Of a DNA stretch of 24,325 nt, positions 8,698 to 16,246 are shown piece by piece. A model generated the notes under the pieces. The model searched no databases, had not been told where the DNA came from, and saw only the letters and a program-made list of their open reading frames with translations. Within the stretch, counting starts at the first letter, position 1. Each line of letters begins with the position of its first letter. This DNA is from Candidatus Methylomirabilis sp. GTDB lineage: Bacteria; DYJV01. Both the position numbers and the translations under genes were made by a program. The DNA lies in assembly GCA_020722945.1 (NCBI GenBank), contig DYJV01000035.1, positions 1 to 24,325 of the forward strand, written 5' to 3'.

Positions 8698-8726
8698 ATT
8701 GTAATTACAGGCAATATAAAGGTAAA
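8698..8726 (-). promoter_or_regulatory. Probable promoter of the aminotransferase operon
   Basis: On the minus strand TTTACC (8726-8721) is followed by a 17-nt spacer and TACAAT (8703-8698), about 44 nt upstream of the aminotransferase ATG. A 10-bp palindrome, TGTAATTACA (8700-8709), overlaps the -10 box and might be an operator. The match to the -35 consensus is modest. Confidence 0.4.
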
Positions 8727-9013
8727 CTAAAGCATTACTATCTGCCCTGACTAAAAACTCTCAAAAACCTGAAAGAAAAAGCATCAACAGAGTCAACATT
8801 AAAAAATTTTTCATATTTTGTCGAGTAAAAGTTTGCAAGTATACTATAGATAGAATTAAAAATATAGTAAAAAAGAGAATATCAGAGATAAAATCCTCTT
8901 TTTAAATATAATTTCACCTACAAAATAAAATTATTATAATCTTCAATCATAATTTATCACTAAAAAGTAGATTTTTAAAAAAAATTAACCACAACTGAAT
9001 ATTTTTCTTTTTT

Positions 9014-9057
9014 TTTACTTTCAGTTAACAATTTTTTAACATTTTTATATTTAAATT
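9014..9057 (+). promoter_or_regulatory. Pho-box-like direct repeats and -10 element upstream of phnC
   Basis: Two identical hexamers TTAACA lie at 9025-9030 and 9036-9041, exactly 11 bp apart, preceded by a weaker unit TTTACT at 9014-9019 in the same 11-bp phase. Eleven-base periodic repeats are the hallmark of PhoB/PhoP binding sites, and TTAACA-type units are the PhoP version. A -10-like TAAATT begins 10 nt after the last unit (9052-9057), the spacing known for pho promoters where the box replaces the -35. phnC starts 36 nt further on. This predicts induction by phosphate starvation. Confidence 0.55.
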
Positions 9058-9093
9058 AGAAATCTTTTAAAAGTTTCTACAGATGGAGGGGTT

Positions 9094-9897
9094 ATGATTA
9101 ATATAGTCAATGGAGATATAGGATACGGAGAGAAGCTGATCCTTAATTCTATCAATTTATCAATAGTAAAAGGTGAGTTTGTTGGGGTCATCGGTTCTTC
9201 TGGAGCAGGGAAAACAACTTTGTTAAGAGCAATCACCAACAAAGCTGATATTATATCAGGGAATGTGAGAGTATTAGGTTTTGATTTATCATCAATATCA
9301 AAAAAAGATCTTATACTACTAAGAAGCAAGATAGGTTTTATCTTTCAGGGTTTCAATCTCGTAAATAGGATGAACGCAATAGAGAATGTTCTATCAGGGA
9401 TGCTCCATAAAATTTCACTATTTCGCTCTATAATCAAACTTTACAAAGATGAAAATATTGAAAAAGCGTATCTATGTTTAAAAACAGTTGGTCTTGAGAA
9501 AGAAGCATTATCAAGATGCGACAAGCTATCAGGTGGTCAGAGACAAAGAGTAGCAATAGCAAGAGCACTTGCTCAAGAGCCTGAGATGATTCTTGCTGAC
9601 GAACCAGTTGCGGCCCTTGATCCATATAGTGCAAAAGAGGTTATGGATATCCTAAATAAGATCAACAAAGAGTTAAAGGTAACAGTTGTTGCTAACCTCC
9701 ACCAATTAGAGATTGCCAAAGATTACTCAAAAAGGATTGTAGGAGTAAATAATGGCAACATACTCTTTGACAATCAAACATCTCTTCTCAGCAAGAGTGA
9801 CACTGACGAAATATATAAAAAATTGATAGACAAAAATATTTGCTTTAAAGAAAACAGTAAATACATTCAAAAATCAATCCAAGCAATAACAATATAA
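9094..9897 (+). CDS. phnC: Phosphonate ABC transporter ATP-binding protein PhnC
   Basis: This is the cytoplasmic ATPase of the phosphonate importer PhnCDE. At 267 residues it is a normal length. Walker A GSSGAGKTT is at 34-42, signature LSGGQRQR at 145-152, Walker B with ILADEP at about 166-171, and a switch His in NLHQLE. The SISKKDLILLRSKIGFIFQ stretch is typical of PhnC. The start is well supported by GGAGGG just upstream. It is the first gene of the phn operon, directly behind the Pho-box-like repeats. phnD and phnE follow, which confirms the assignment over other importer ATPases. Confidence 0.95.
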   Translation: MINIVNGDIGYGEKLILNSINLSIVKGEFVGVIGSSGAGKTTLLRAITNKADIISGNVRVLGFDLSSISKKDLILLRSKIGFIFQGFNLVNRMNAIENVLSGMLHKISLFRSIIKLYKDENIEKAYLCLKTVGLEKEALSRCDKLSGGQRQRVAIARALAQEPEMILADEPVAALDPYSAKEVMDILNKINKELKVTVVANLHQLEIAKDYSKRIVGVNNGNILFDNQTSLLSKSDTDEIYKKLIDKNICFKENSKYIQKSIQAITI

Positions 9898-9934
9898 AAT
9901 AAAAAAAATTAAAAAATCAGAAAAGGAGAGTTGA

Positions 9935-10810
9935 ATGAAAAAATTACTATTAATGTTTCTATCATTGTCAATTTTTGTAACAAGCTTATTTGCAGAAGAG
10001 GCGAAATACTCAAATGTAAAATGGCCTGAAAAAATTGTATTTGCAGTTATTCCAGTTGCATCAAGCAGGGAGATGTCTGAAAACTTTGACCCACTTGTAA
10101 AATATATGGAGAAAGAGCTTGGGATTAAAGTAGAATTTAAAGTAGCAAGTGATTATGCTGCTGTTATCAATGGAATGGGATTTAAACATGTCGATGTTGC
10201 ATATTTCGGACCAAACTCTTACTGTGAAGCTGCAGAAAGAGCCGGTGCAGAGGCTATAGCTGTTGAAGTAGATAAAAGTGGATCACCAGGATATTACGGT
10301 TATATCATTACCAAAAAAGATTCTAATTTAAAGACACTTGAAGATATAAAAGGTAAAACATGGGCATTTACTGACCCAAGTTCTACAAGTGGAACACTTG
10401 TCCCAACAGTTTTCTTTGCTAAAAAAGGTATTGACCCAAATAAATATTTTAGTAAAGTAATATACTCTGGCAGCCATGAAGCTTCTATTTTATCAGTTAA
10501 AAATGGGAAAGTGGAGTCAGCTTCTACAAACAACCTTGATTTTGAAAGAGGTTTAGGTAAACATTGGGAGAAGACAGATTTTAACATCATTCATAAATCA
10601 GATCTTATCCCCGGTTCACCTATTGCTGTAAGAAAAGATCTTCCTGAATCATTAAAAATGGCACTAAAAGGTGTTTTTGTATCTTTTAATGACCCTGTTG
10701 GATTAGAAAAATTAAAATTAAAAGGTTATGCTCCCAGTGATGATAAAATGTATGATGGGATAAGAGAACTTATAAAATTCAAAAAAGAGTTAAAGAAAAA
10801 ACAGCAGTAA
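9935..10810 (+). CDS. phnD: Phosphonate ABC transporter substrate-binding protein PhnD
   Basis: This is the periplasmic phosphate/phosphite/phosphonate-binding protein of the PhnCDE importer. The 291-residue product starts with a classic signal peptide (MKKLLLMFLSLSIF core) and a likely cleavage after LFA at residue 20; there is no lipobox cysteine, so it should be a soluble periplasmic protein rather than a lipoprotein. The mature part shows PhnD-family features: FAVIPVASSREMSENFDPL near the start, the hinge segment VDVAYFGPNSY, and the phosphonate-pocket region FTDPSSTSGTLVPT. The ribosome site is AAAGGAGAG upstream of the ATG. A stable hairpin follows the gene, which may protect the upstream mRNA so that the binding protein is made in excess over the permease. 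Confidence 0.94.
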   Translation: MKKLLLMFLSLSIFVTSLFAEEAKYSNVKWPEKIVFAVIPVASSREMSENFDPLVKYMEKELGIKVEFKVASDYAAVINGMGFKHVDVAYFGPNSYCEAAERAGAEAIAVEVDKSGSPGYYGYIITKKDSNLKTLEDIKGKTWAFTDPSSTSGTLVPTVFFAKKGIDPNKYFSKVIYSGSHEASILSVKNGKVESASTNNLDFERGLGKHWEKTDFNIIHKSDLIPGSPIAVRKDLPESLKMALKGVFVSFNDPVGLEKLKLKGYAPSDDKMYDGIRELIKFKKELKKKQQ

Positions 10811-10821
10811 ATCTTCTCCAT

Positions 10822-10859
10822 CTCACCTCTGCTATTTAAGATTTATAGGCAGGGGTGAG
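10822..10859 (+). repeat. Stable hairpin between phnD and phnE
   Basis: CTCACCTCTGC (10822-10832) can pair along all 11 positions with GCAGGGGTGAG (10849-10859), counting one U-G pair, around a 16-nt AT-rich loop. No T-tract follows immediately, so it is more likely an mRNA 3'-end stabiliser or partial attenuator than a full terminator. Confidence 0.65.
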
Positions 10860-10888
10860 CTCTCCTGTTAAAAAAAAGAGGAAATCAT

Positions 10889-11746
10889 ATGAGTTATCTA
10901 AATATAAAAAGAGAGTTAAACCCCTTTAAATTTAAAAATATATTTATTTCATTAGTAGCTTTGATGGTATTTGTCTGGTGCTGGAAGTCAACTGAAATGA
11001 GCTTTCAAAAGCTTATTACTGGGATGAATTCAATGTGGGCATACATTATAGGGAATCCTAAAATTGAAAATAGTAGTTTTTTTGATCTCAACCTAAACCC
11101 ACGTTATCTGATACTTTATTCAAAATCTATTTTAGAAACAATCCAGATGGCACTAATTTCATTAGTTATCTCAATCATAATTGCGTTTCCTCTATCATTT
11201 TTTGCTTCAAGAAATTTATTAGAAGTTTTTCTACCCGGCAATTCATTAATGAACGCTATTTTAAGAAAAGTTATATACTATTCAGCTTTTATAATTGCAA
11301 ATGTATTTCGCTCCATAAATGAGCTTGTATGGGCTCTCATATTTGTAACAGCCGTTGGTCTTGGTCCTATGTCAGGAATATTGGCACTCGGAATCCACAC
11401 ATCAGGAGTGTTATCAAAATTACTTGCAGAGGGGAATGAAAATATAGACCCTGCACCAATTGATGCACTGATGTCAACAGGTGCAAGTTTTATAAAAATA
11501 ATCAGGTTTGCTGTTTTACCTCAGACTCTACCTCATTTTGTTTCAATGGTTCTTTATAGATTTGAATCTGATGTTCGCTCTGCTTTTGTTTTGGGATTTG
11601 TGGGTGCAGGCGGTATAGGTTTTTATCTTTTCGATTCAATGAGGTCATTTGATAACGGCAGTGTTTCTACAATTCTTTTACTGATTGTGATCACAGTCTA
11701 TACAATAGACAAAATTAGTGCTTATATCAGAGCAAAGGTTGGATAA
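10889..11746 (+). CDS. phnE: Phosphonate ABC transporter permease PhnE
   Basis: This is the inner-membrane permease of the phosphonate importer, probably acting as a homodimer. It has 285 residues with about six hydrophobic segments, beginning with IFISLVALMVFVW near residues 19-31 and including MALISLVISIIIAFPL and a C-terminal ILLLIVITVYTI. The cytoplasmic EAA-type loop is present (ALMSTGASFIKIIRFAVLPQTLP region). FRSINELVWALIFV is typical of PhnE. The ribosome site is AAGAGGAAAT. The stop overlaps the phnG start (TAATG). Only one permease gene is present, as in E. coli K-12 and unlike species with a PhnE1/PhnE2 pair. Confidence 0.94.
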   Translation: MSYLNIKRELNPFKFKNIFISLVALMVFVWCWKSTEMSFQKLITGMNSMWAYIIGNPKIENSSFFDLNLNPRYLILYSKSILETIQMALISLVISIIIAFPLSFFASRNLLEVFLPGNSLMNAILRKVIYYSAFIIANVFRSINELVWALIFVTAVGLGPMSGILALGIHTSGVLSKLLAEGNENIDPAPIDALMSTGASFIKIIRFAVLPQTLPHFVSMVLYRFESDVRSAFVLGFVGAGGIGFYLFDSMRSFDNGSVSTILLLIVITVYTIDKISAYIRAKVG

Positions 11747-12162
11747 TGGCACGTGAAGAGTTAAATTTTTTTCTACAGTATAGCAACCAAGATAAATTAA
11801 AAAATCTTACTTCAAAAATTAGAGAGATGGAGAGTATTGAGATTATTATCAAACCTAATCAGGTTACTTTGATGCTTCCGATAAATGACCCTGTCAGCCA
11901 AAAACCTTTTTATTCCGGTGAGATTTTGGCAACACAATGTTATTTGGAGGTAAATGGAGTCAAAGGTTGGGCAATGGTTCCAGATTTTAACAATGAATTA
12001 TCTGAAAACATTGCAATATGTGATGCTTGTTTTGCTCAAAACATCCATTTGGCTGAGATAGAAGAGTTGCTCAATCAAGGGAAAAGAGAATACCAAAGCT
12101 TGATAGAAAGAGATAAAAAAATTGCAACTGATACAAAAGTTAATTTTGAAATAATGAATTAA
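11746..12162 (+). CDS. phnG: C-P lyase core subunit PhnG
   Basis: This is a subunit of the PhnGHIJ carbon-phosphorus lyase core complex, which converts alkylphosphonates to the ribose 1-phosphonate triphosphate and then cleaves the C-P bond. The product is 138 residues, slightly shorter than the usual 150. The central segment PFYSGEILATQCYLEV followed by NGVKGWAMVPDF and the C-terminal AICDACF region match PhnG proteins. With PhnH and PhnI, PhnG is needed for nucleophilic displacement of adenine from ATP by the phosphonate. It is translationally coupled to phnE by a TAATG overlap. It is followed by 169 bp of structured non-coding DNA, unusual inside a phn operon. Confidence 0.9.
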   Translation: MAREELNFFLQYSNQDKLKNLTSKIREMESIEIIIKPNQVTLMLPINDPVSQKPFYSGEILATQCYLEVNGVKGWAMVPDFNNELSENIAICDACFAQNIHLAEIEELLNQGKREYQSLIERDKKIATDTKVNFEIMN

Positions 12163-12163
12163 A

Positions 12164-12262
12164 AATCTCCTCTAATCCCTACTTTTAAGTAGGAGATACT
12201 CACAAATCAAACGATTAAAATGAGTTTATCTCTCTTTATAAGGGGGATAGCGGGGATTAAAA
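12164..12262. repeat. REP-like inverted repeat pair between phnG and phnH
   Basis: Two imperfect inverted copies face each other. The left arm runs AATCTCC, TCTAATCCC, then the CTACTTTTAAGTAG dyad and GGAGAT (12164-12196). The right arm, read on the opposite strand, runs AATCCCCGCTATCCCCC, TTATAAAG, AGAGAT (from 12259 back to about 12229). The layout of C-rich motifs, an AT dyad and an inverted partner resembles dispersed REP/BIME-type repeats of other bacterial genomes. In mRNA the CTAATCCC and GGGGATTA ends could pair over the whole element. Confidence 0.55.
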
Positions 12263-12331
12263 TAATGATTTTATGAGCAATAATGTTAATTTAAAATTAT
12301 TATAATGTAGCACCCAATACCAGAGGAGATA

Positions 12332-12862
12332 ATGGATATTGAAAAATTTAATAGGGTAAATTTCAGAAGTTTTCTAAAGGCAATCTCTTACCCCGGCACA
12401 CCTTTTAAGATAGAGAGTATTTATAACTCCTATATTTTAGCAGCAGCATCAACTTTTGTCTCACCAGAAACAACCTACTACATAGATGATACTGATAAAG
12501 TAAAAGAGAGTGCTGCAATTATTACAAATGGCTTAACATCAAAACCTGAAGATGCAGATTATATCTTTTCAGATAAATTGGACATAGAACTTCTTAGTAA
12601 ATCAAAAAGTGGTGATTTTTTAAATCCTGATAAAAGTGCAACTCTTTTTTTTCAAACATTAGTTACAAATCAGATACAAGTTACTCTGTCTGGAGCAGGT
12701 ATAAATGGGAAAAAGAGGGATTCACTCTCTATTGGGAAAGATTTCATCGAATCTTTTTATAAAAAAAATATGAATTTCCCTGTTGGGGTTGATGTTTTCC
12801 TTTTAAATAGCAACGGTTATGTTGTAGCTCTTCCAAGAAGTATAAAAATCGAGGTATTATAA
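12332..12862 (+). CDS. phnH: C-P lyase core subunit PhnH
   Basis: This is a core subunit of the C-P lyase complex PhnGHIJ, a small alpha/beta protein with a fold related to PLP-dependent transferases but without cofactor. It has 176 residues against about 194 in E. coli. The N-terminal NFRSFLKAISYPGTPFKI (the 'PG' motif), the central Thr-rich stretch and the C-terminal SGAGINGKKRDSL plus FPVGVDVFLL segments match the family. The ribosome site AGGAG (12324-12328) is very close to the ATG. A TATAAT at 12301-12306 lies upstream without a good -35 box. The stop overlaps phnI (TAATG). Confidence 0.92.
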   Translation: MDIEKFNRVNFRSFLKAISYPGTPFKIESIYNSYILAAASTFVSPETTYYIDDTDKVKESAAIITNGLTSKPEDADYIFSDKLDIELLSKSKSGDFLNPDKSATLFFQTLVTNQIQVTLSGAGINGKKRDSLSIGKDFIESFYKKNMNFPVGVDVFLLNSNGYVVALPRSIKIEVL

Positions 12863-13878
12863 TGGCTTATGTAGCTGCTAAAGGTGGCGAGCACGCAATA
12901 GAGAAATCAAAAGAGCATTACTTTAATCTCGTAAGAGCAAATAATCTCCATTTTTTAATTGATAAAATAATTAGCGAGGGAGCCCTTTATTCAGAAATTC
13001 TTGCATTAAAAGCATTAACTGAATCTGGCGGAGAACCTCTAAATGCAGGATTTTACTTGAGAGCACAAAGGACAACTTACAGAAGGCTCGGAAATCTTGC
13101 CGTATCATCCTTAATTAATTTTAGAATTATAAGAAGGATATCCTCTGCATTCAAAGATGTCCCCGGTGGACAAATATTAGGGCCCACTAATGATTATATA
13201 TTAAAAATTTTAAATGGTGGTGCTAAAATCAATTCATTTAATAGAGAGGATACAGATACCGAAGTTACTAATTTCATTGAAAATCAAAATATTCCAAGTG
13301 CAGTTGATCTTGTAAGAGATATGGGTTTAATTTTCCCTATAAATATAGATGAATCTCAACCATCTGATATAACAAGAGAGGCTCCTGCTCCTCCATATCC
13401 AAGGTCTGCTTCACTACAAATTATGGCAAGAGGTGAAACAGGGGGTATGCTTCTCCTTGCTTATACTTCGATGAGGGGTTACGGTGATATTCACCCTACT
13501 GTGGGGGATTTGAGAATAGGATACCTTGAGATTCTCTTCAAACACCCATTTACAGATAGAGAAGTAAAGATTGGAGAGATCAGAGCAACATCGTGCGAAG
13601 TAGTAGGTGCAACAAAAATTAAAGATAAGATGCTATTTACAGTTGGTTACGGATTTTGCTTTGGTTTTAACGAAACAAAAGCTATCTCTATGGCAATACT
13701 TGATAACGCCATGACATACTCATCATACACCGTAGGAGAAAAAGGTATTGCAGCAAGCAAAGAGATGGTTCTTATGCATATTGACAGCATAGAATCACTC
13801 GGATTTTGCAACCATTACAAACTCCCACACTATGTTACATTTCATTCCGATCTAAATATTGTAAAAGGTGATAAATAG
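12862..13878 (+). CDS. phnI: C-P lyase core subunit PhnI
   Basis: PhnI is the nucleosidase-type subunit that, with PhnG and PhnH, replaces the adenine of ATP by the phosphonate to give alpha-D-ribose 1-methylphosphonate 5-triphosphate. The product has 338 residues (E. coli 354). Conserved stretches are the N-terminal MAYVAAKGGEHAI, LRAQRTTYRRLGNL, RRISSAFKDVPGGQILGPT and RGYGDIHP (205-212) in the middle of the protein. Its start overlaps the phnH stop, and phnJ begins immediately after its stop, so the four core subunits are made in near-equal amounts as expected for a stoichiometric complex. Confidence 0.95.
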   Translation: MAYVAAKGGEHAIEKSKEHYFNLVRANNLHFLIDKIISEGALYSEILALKALTESGGEPLNAGFYLRAQRTTYRRLGNLAVSSLINFRIIRRISSAFKDVPGGQILGPTNDYILKILNGGAKINSFNREDTDTEVTNFIENQNIPSAVDLVRDMGLIFPINIDESQPSDITREAPAPPYPRSASLQIMARGETGGMLLLAYTSMRGYGDIHPTVGDLRIGYLEILFKHPFTDREVKIGEIRATSCEVVGATKIKDKMLFTVGYGFCFGFNETKAISMAILDNAMTYSSYTVGEKGIAASKEMVLMHIDSIESLGFCNHYKLPHYVTFHSDLNIVKGDK

Positions 13879-14715
13879 ATGAGTGAATATCTCAATTACA
13901 GTTATCTCGATGAAGATACAAAAAAGGAGATAAGAAGAGCAATAATAAAAGCAGTGGCTATCCCCGGATATATAGTTCCGTTTGCATCAAGAGAGATGCC
14001 AGTTTCAAGGGGTTGGGGGACAGGTGGATTGCAAATAACTCTCACAATAATTACGGAGAATGATAAATTAAAAGTAATTGACCAAGGTAGTGATGACTCT
14101 GTTAATGCCGTAATATTGAGAAACTTTATATCCTCATCCTCAAATTGTGGCAAAACCACCGATACAACAGAAGCAACAATTATTCAGACAAGGCATAGGA
14201 TTCCCGAAACAAAGACAAATGAAAATCAGATAATAGTCTTCCAAGTGCCTTATCCTGATGCTCTTGTAACAGTTGAACCAGACTCTTACAAACAGAAACT
14301 ACTTCACGCTTTTAATGATTATTCAAAATTATGGACACTCCTTTATGAAGATATATCTACAATGGGCGACAGCAGATTTAGCCATAGATATCCTGTAAAA
14401 GTTAACAACAGATATATAATGGATCCATCACCTATACCAAGATACGATATCCCAAAACTTAACAACAATAGTTCTTTACTACTTTTTGGTGCAGGTAGAG
14501 AGAAGCGAATTTATGCAATTCCGCCTTATACCACAGTAGAACCGATAAAGTTTGATGATATCCCATTTAAGATAGAAAGATACGACAACATCAGATGTGA
14601 AAAATGTGGTGCAGCGGATGTTTTTTTAGATGTTATTAAAATTAATGGAGAAGAGCACTATTTTTGTAACGACACAGATTTTTGTAAAAGGAATTTGAAT
14701 GCTGTTAAAAGCTGA
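13879..14715 (+). CDS. phnJ: Alpha-D-ribose 1-methylphosphonate 5-phosphate C-P lyase PhnJ
   Basis: This is the radical-SAM catalytic subunit that breaks the carbon-phosphorus bond, releasing alkane (methane from methylphosphonate) and the ribose 1,2-cyclic phosphate 5-phosphate. At 278 residues it matches the family (281). The C-terminal cysteine set typical of PhnJ is complete: C240, C243, C263 and C269 (C-x2-C-x19-C-x5-C). Three bind the 4Fe-4S cluster, and the last corresponds to the thiyl-radical cysteine (Cys272 in E. coli). Gly30 in AIPGYIVPF corresponds to the glycine proposed to carry the glycyl radical (Gly32). Other PhnJ hallmarks are RGWGTGG, QTRHRIPET, DPSPIPRYD and FGAGREKRIYA. 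The enzyme therefore looks active. It overlaps phnK by 17 bp. Confidence 0.97.
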   Translation: MSEYLNYSYLDEDTKKEIRRAIIKAVAIPGYIVPFASREMPVSRGWGTGGLQITLTIITENDKLKVIDQGSDDSVNAVILRNFISSSSNCGKTTDTTEATIIQTRHRIPETKTNENQIIVFQVPYPDALVTVEPDSYKQKLLHAFNDYSKLWTLLYEDISTMGDSRFSHRYPVKVNNRYIMDPSPIPRYDIPKLNNNSSLLLFGAGREKRIYAIPPYTTVEPIKFDDIPFKIERYDNIRCEKCGAADVFLDVIKINGEEHYFCNDTDFCKRNLNAVKS

Positions 14716-15529
14716 AAATATAAGTAGAATTTATGGTGCTTCTTGCGGAAAGTGCCTTGATAAAACAGGTGCAAGTCAGAACAGCTCGATATGTCCAATT
14801 TGTAAAAGCATTGTGGCTGTAAAAAATGTTAATCTCACATTAAACAGAAATCAGGTATTAGGTATTGTGGGTGAAAGTGGCAGTGGCAAATCAACTCTTT
14901 TAAAAATATTATACCTCATAGAACAACCAACTTATGGTGCTCTATATATAACCCAACCAGAATCATTCAAAAATAAAAATATATTCTCGCTCAATCTGAT
15001 AGAGCAGAATCTTTATCGGAATGTTTACACCTCTATAGTTCACCAGCGGATAGAAAATGGTTTAAATTTTAATTTTTCAGCAGGAGCAAATGTTTCAGAG
15101 CGTATAATCTCCTCAGGTCAAAGGAACTTTGAATATATCAAAAATCAGGTTAATAATTTACTCGAAAAAACAGAGATTCCTACTTCAAGGGGGAATGACC
15201 TTCCAGAAAAATTTTCAGGTGGTCAGCAGCAGAGGATACAGATTTCAAAATCACTTGCCAATTCACCTTTTCTACTCTTTCTTGATGAGCCAACAACAGG
15301 GCTTGATGTATCTATTCAGGCAAAGATAATAGACCTTATAAAAAGTCTTCAAGATAGCTACAAATTCTCAATAATATTGGTGTCGCACGATTTAAGTGTG
15401 ATCAAACACCTTACAGATATAACAGTTGTTATGAAAAATGGTGAAATAGTTGAAAAAGGGTTAACTGACCAGATACTTGAAGACCCTCAGCACCCTTACA
15501 CTCAATTACTTGTATCAAGTATTCTTTAA
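14699..15529 (+). CDS. phnK: C-P lyase ABC-type ATPase PhnK with N-terminal four-Cys insert
   Basis: PhnK is an ABC-type ATPase that docks on the C-P lyase core rather than on a membrane permease. It has 276 residues with Walker A GESGSGKST (58-66), signature FSGGQQQR (172-179) and Walker B LLFLDEPT (192-199). Between the first beta strand and Walker A it carries an insert with two knuckles, C16-x2-C19 and C32-x2-C35, that could bind zinc or an Fe-S centre. E. coli PhnK lacks this, though as I recall many other bacterial PhnK proteins have it. The start lies within the end of phnJ, with AAAAGG upstream. Homology to peptide-transport ATPases is general, but position and the GIVGESGSGKST context fix it as PhnK. 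Confidence 0.93.
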   Translation: MLLKAENISRIYGASCGKCLDKTGASQNSSICPICKSIVAVKNVNLTLNRNQVLGIVGESGSGKSTLLKILYLIEQPTYGALYITQPESFKNKNIFSLNLIEQNLYRNVYTSIVHQRIENGLNFNFSAGANVSERIISSGQRNFEYIKNQVNNLLEKTEIPTSRGNDLPEKFSGGQQQRIQISKSLANSPFLLFLDEPTTGLDVSIQAKIIDLIKSLQDSYKFSIILVSHDLSVIKHLTDITVVMKNGEIVEKGLTDQILEDPQHPYTQLLVSSIL

Positions 15530-15550
15530 TCAAGGGGAACAAGGGGAAGT

Positions 15551-16246
15551 ATGAAACTAATTGTAGATAAACTTTCAAAAAAATTTAAACTCCACCTGCA
15601 AAATAGCAGAGAGATTTCTGCAGTCACAGATGTCTCCTTCTCATTAAAAAAGGGTGAGTTTCTCTCAATTATTGGTCCCAGTGGTTCAGGTAAATCTACT
15701 ATTTTAAAATGTATATACCGAACATATCTACCAACAGATGGTGAGATAAAATTTTTTAAAGAAGATAGTCAAATTTTAAATCTACATAATGCCACAGAGG
15801 ATGAAGTAATAAAATTAAGAAGGGGAGAAATAGGTTATATAAGCCAATTTCTCAAAGTTTTACCAAGAGTAGCAACTTTGGACATAGTTGCCAAACCTTT
15901 GATAGATATAGGAGTAAAAGAGAGCGAAGCAAAAGAGGAAGCGAGGGAGTTGCTTCTCTACCTTGGGATAAAAAGAGAGCTTCACGATATTTCACCATTG
16001 ACATTTTCAGGGGGTGAACAGCAGAGGGTTAATATTGCAAAGGAGATAATCGCACCTAAAAAGCTACTATTAGTTGACGAACCAACCGCATCACTTGACG
16101 AAGAGAGGAAAAAACTTGTTGTTCAACTTTTTAAAAAGCTTAAAGAGCAAAATATAACCATCATAAGCATTTTTCATGAATTAGATTTGATAAATAAAAT
16201 TACAGATAAGTTTTTAAAATTAGATGAGGAGAAATATGCAGATTAA
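15551..16246 (+). CDS. phnL: C-P lyase ABC-type ATPase PhnL
   Basis: This is the second ABC-type ATPase associated with the C-P lyase complex; in known structures a PhnK dimer, with PhnL on top of it, is bound to the core. It has 231 residues with Walker A GPSGSGKST (42-50), signature FSGGEQQR (152-159) and Walker B LLLVDEPT (172-179). The Q-loop region GYISQFLKVLPRV and following LDIVAKPL are characteristic of PhnL and distinguish it from LolD-type ATPases. A purine-rich AAGGGGAAG precedes the ATG. The end overlaps the start of phnM by 11 bp. Confidence 0.94.
   Translation: MKLIVDKLSKKFKLHLQNSREISAVTDVSFSLKKGEFLSIIGPSGSGKSTILKCIYRTYLPTDGEIKFFKEDSQILNLHNATEDEVIKLRRGEIGYISQFLKVLPRVATLDIVAKPLIDIGVKESEAKEEARELLLYLGIKRELHDISPLTFSGGEQQRVNIAKEIIAPKKLLLVDEPTASLDEERKKLVVQLFKKLKEQNITIISIFHELDLINKITDKFLKLDEEKYAD

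Larger units (their letters stand above)
8655..9093. other. Divergent gene-free region between the aminotransferase and phnC
   Basis: This 439-bp, very AT-rich stretch has no credible coding frame. It holds the leftward promoter (8698-8726) and the rightward Pho-box promoter (9014-9057). The middle (about 8730-9010) is unexplained. It contains TTGTCG (8818-8823) and TATACT (8840-8845) spaced 16 nt, a possible extra rightward promoter, with AGTATACT as an 8-bp palindrome. I see no tRNA, riboswitch or convincing terminator. Confidence 0.5.

Noticed and set aside
12301-12306. TATAAT upstream of phnH as an internal promoter
   Set aside because: No acceptable -35 hexamer at 16-18 nt; such strings are frequent in DNA this AT-rich.
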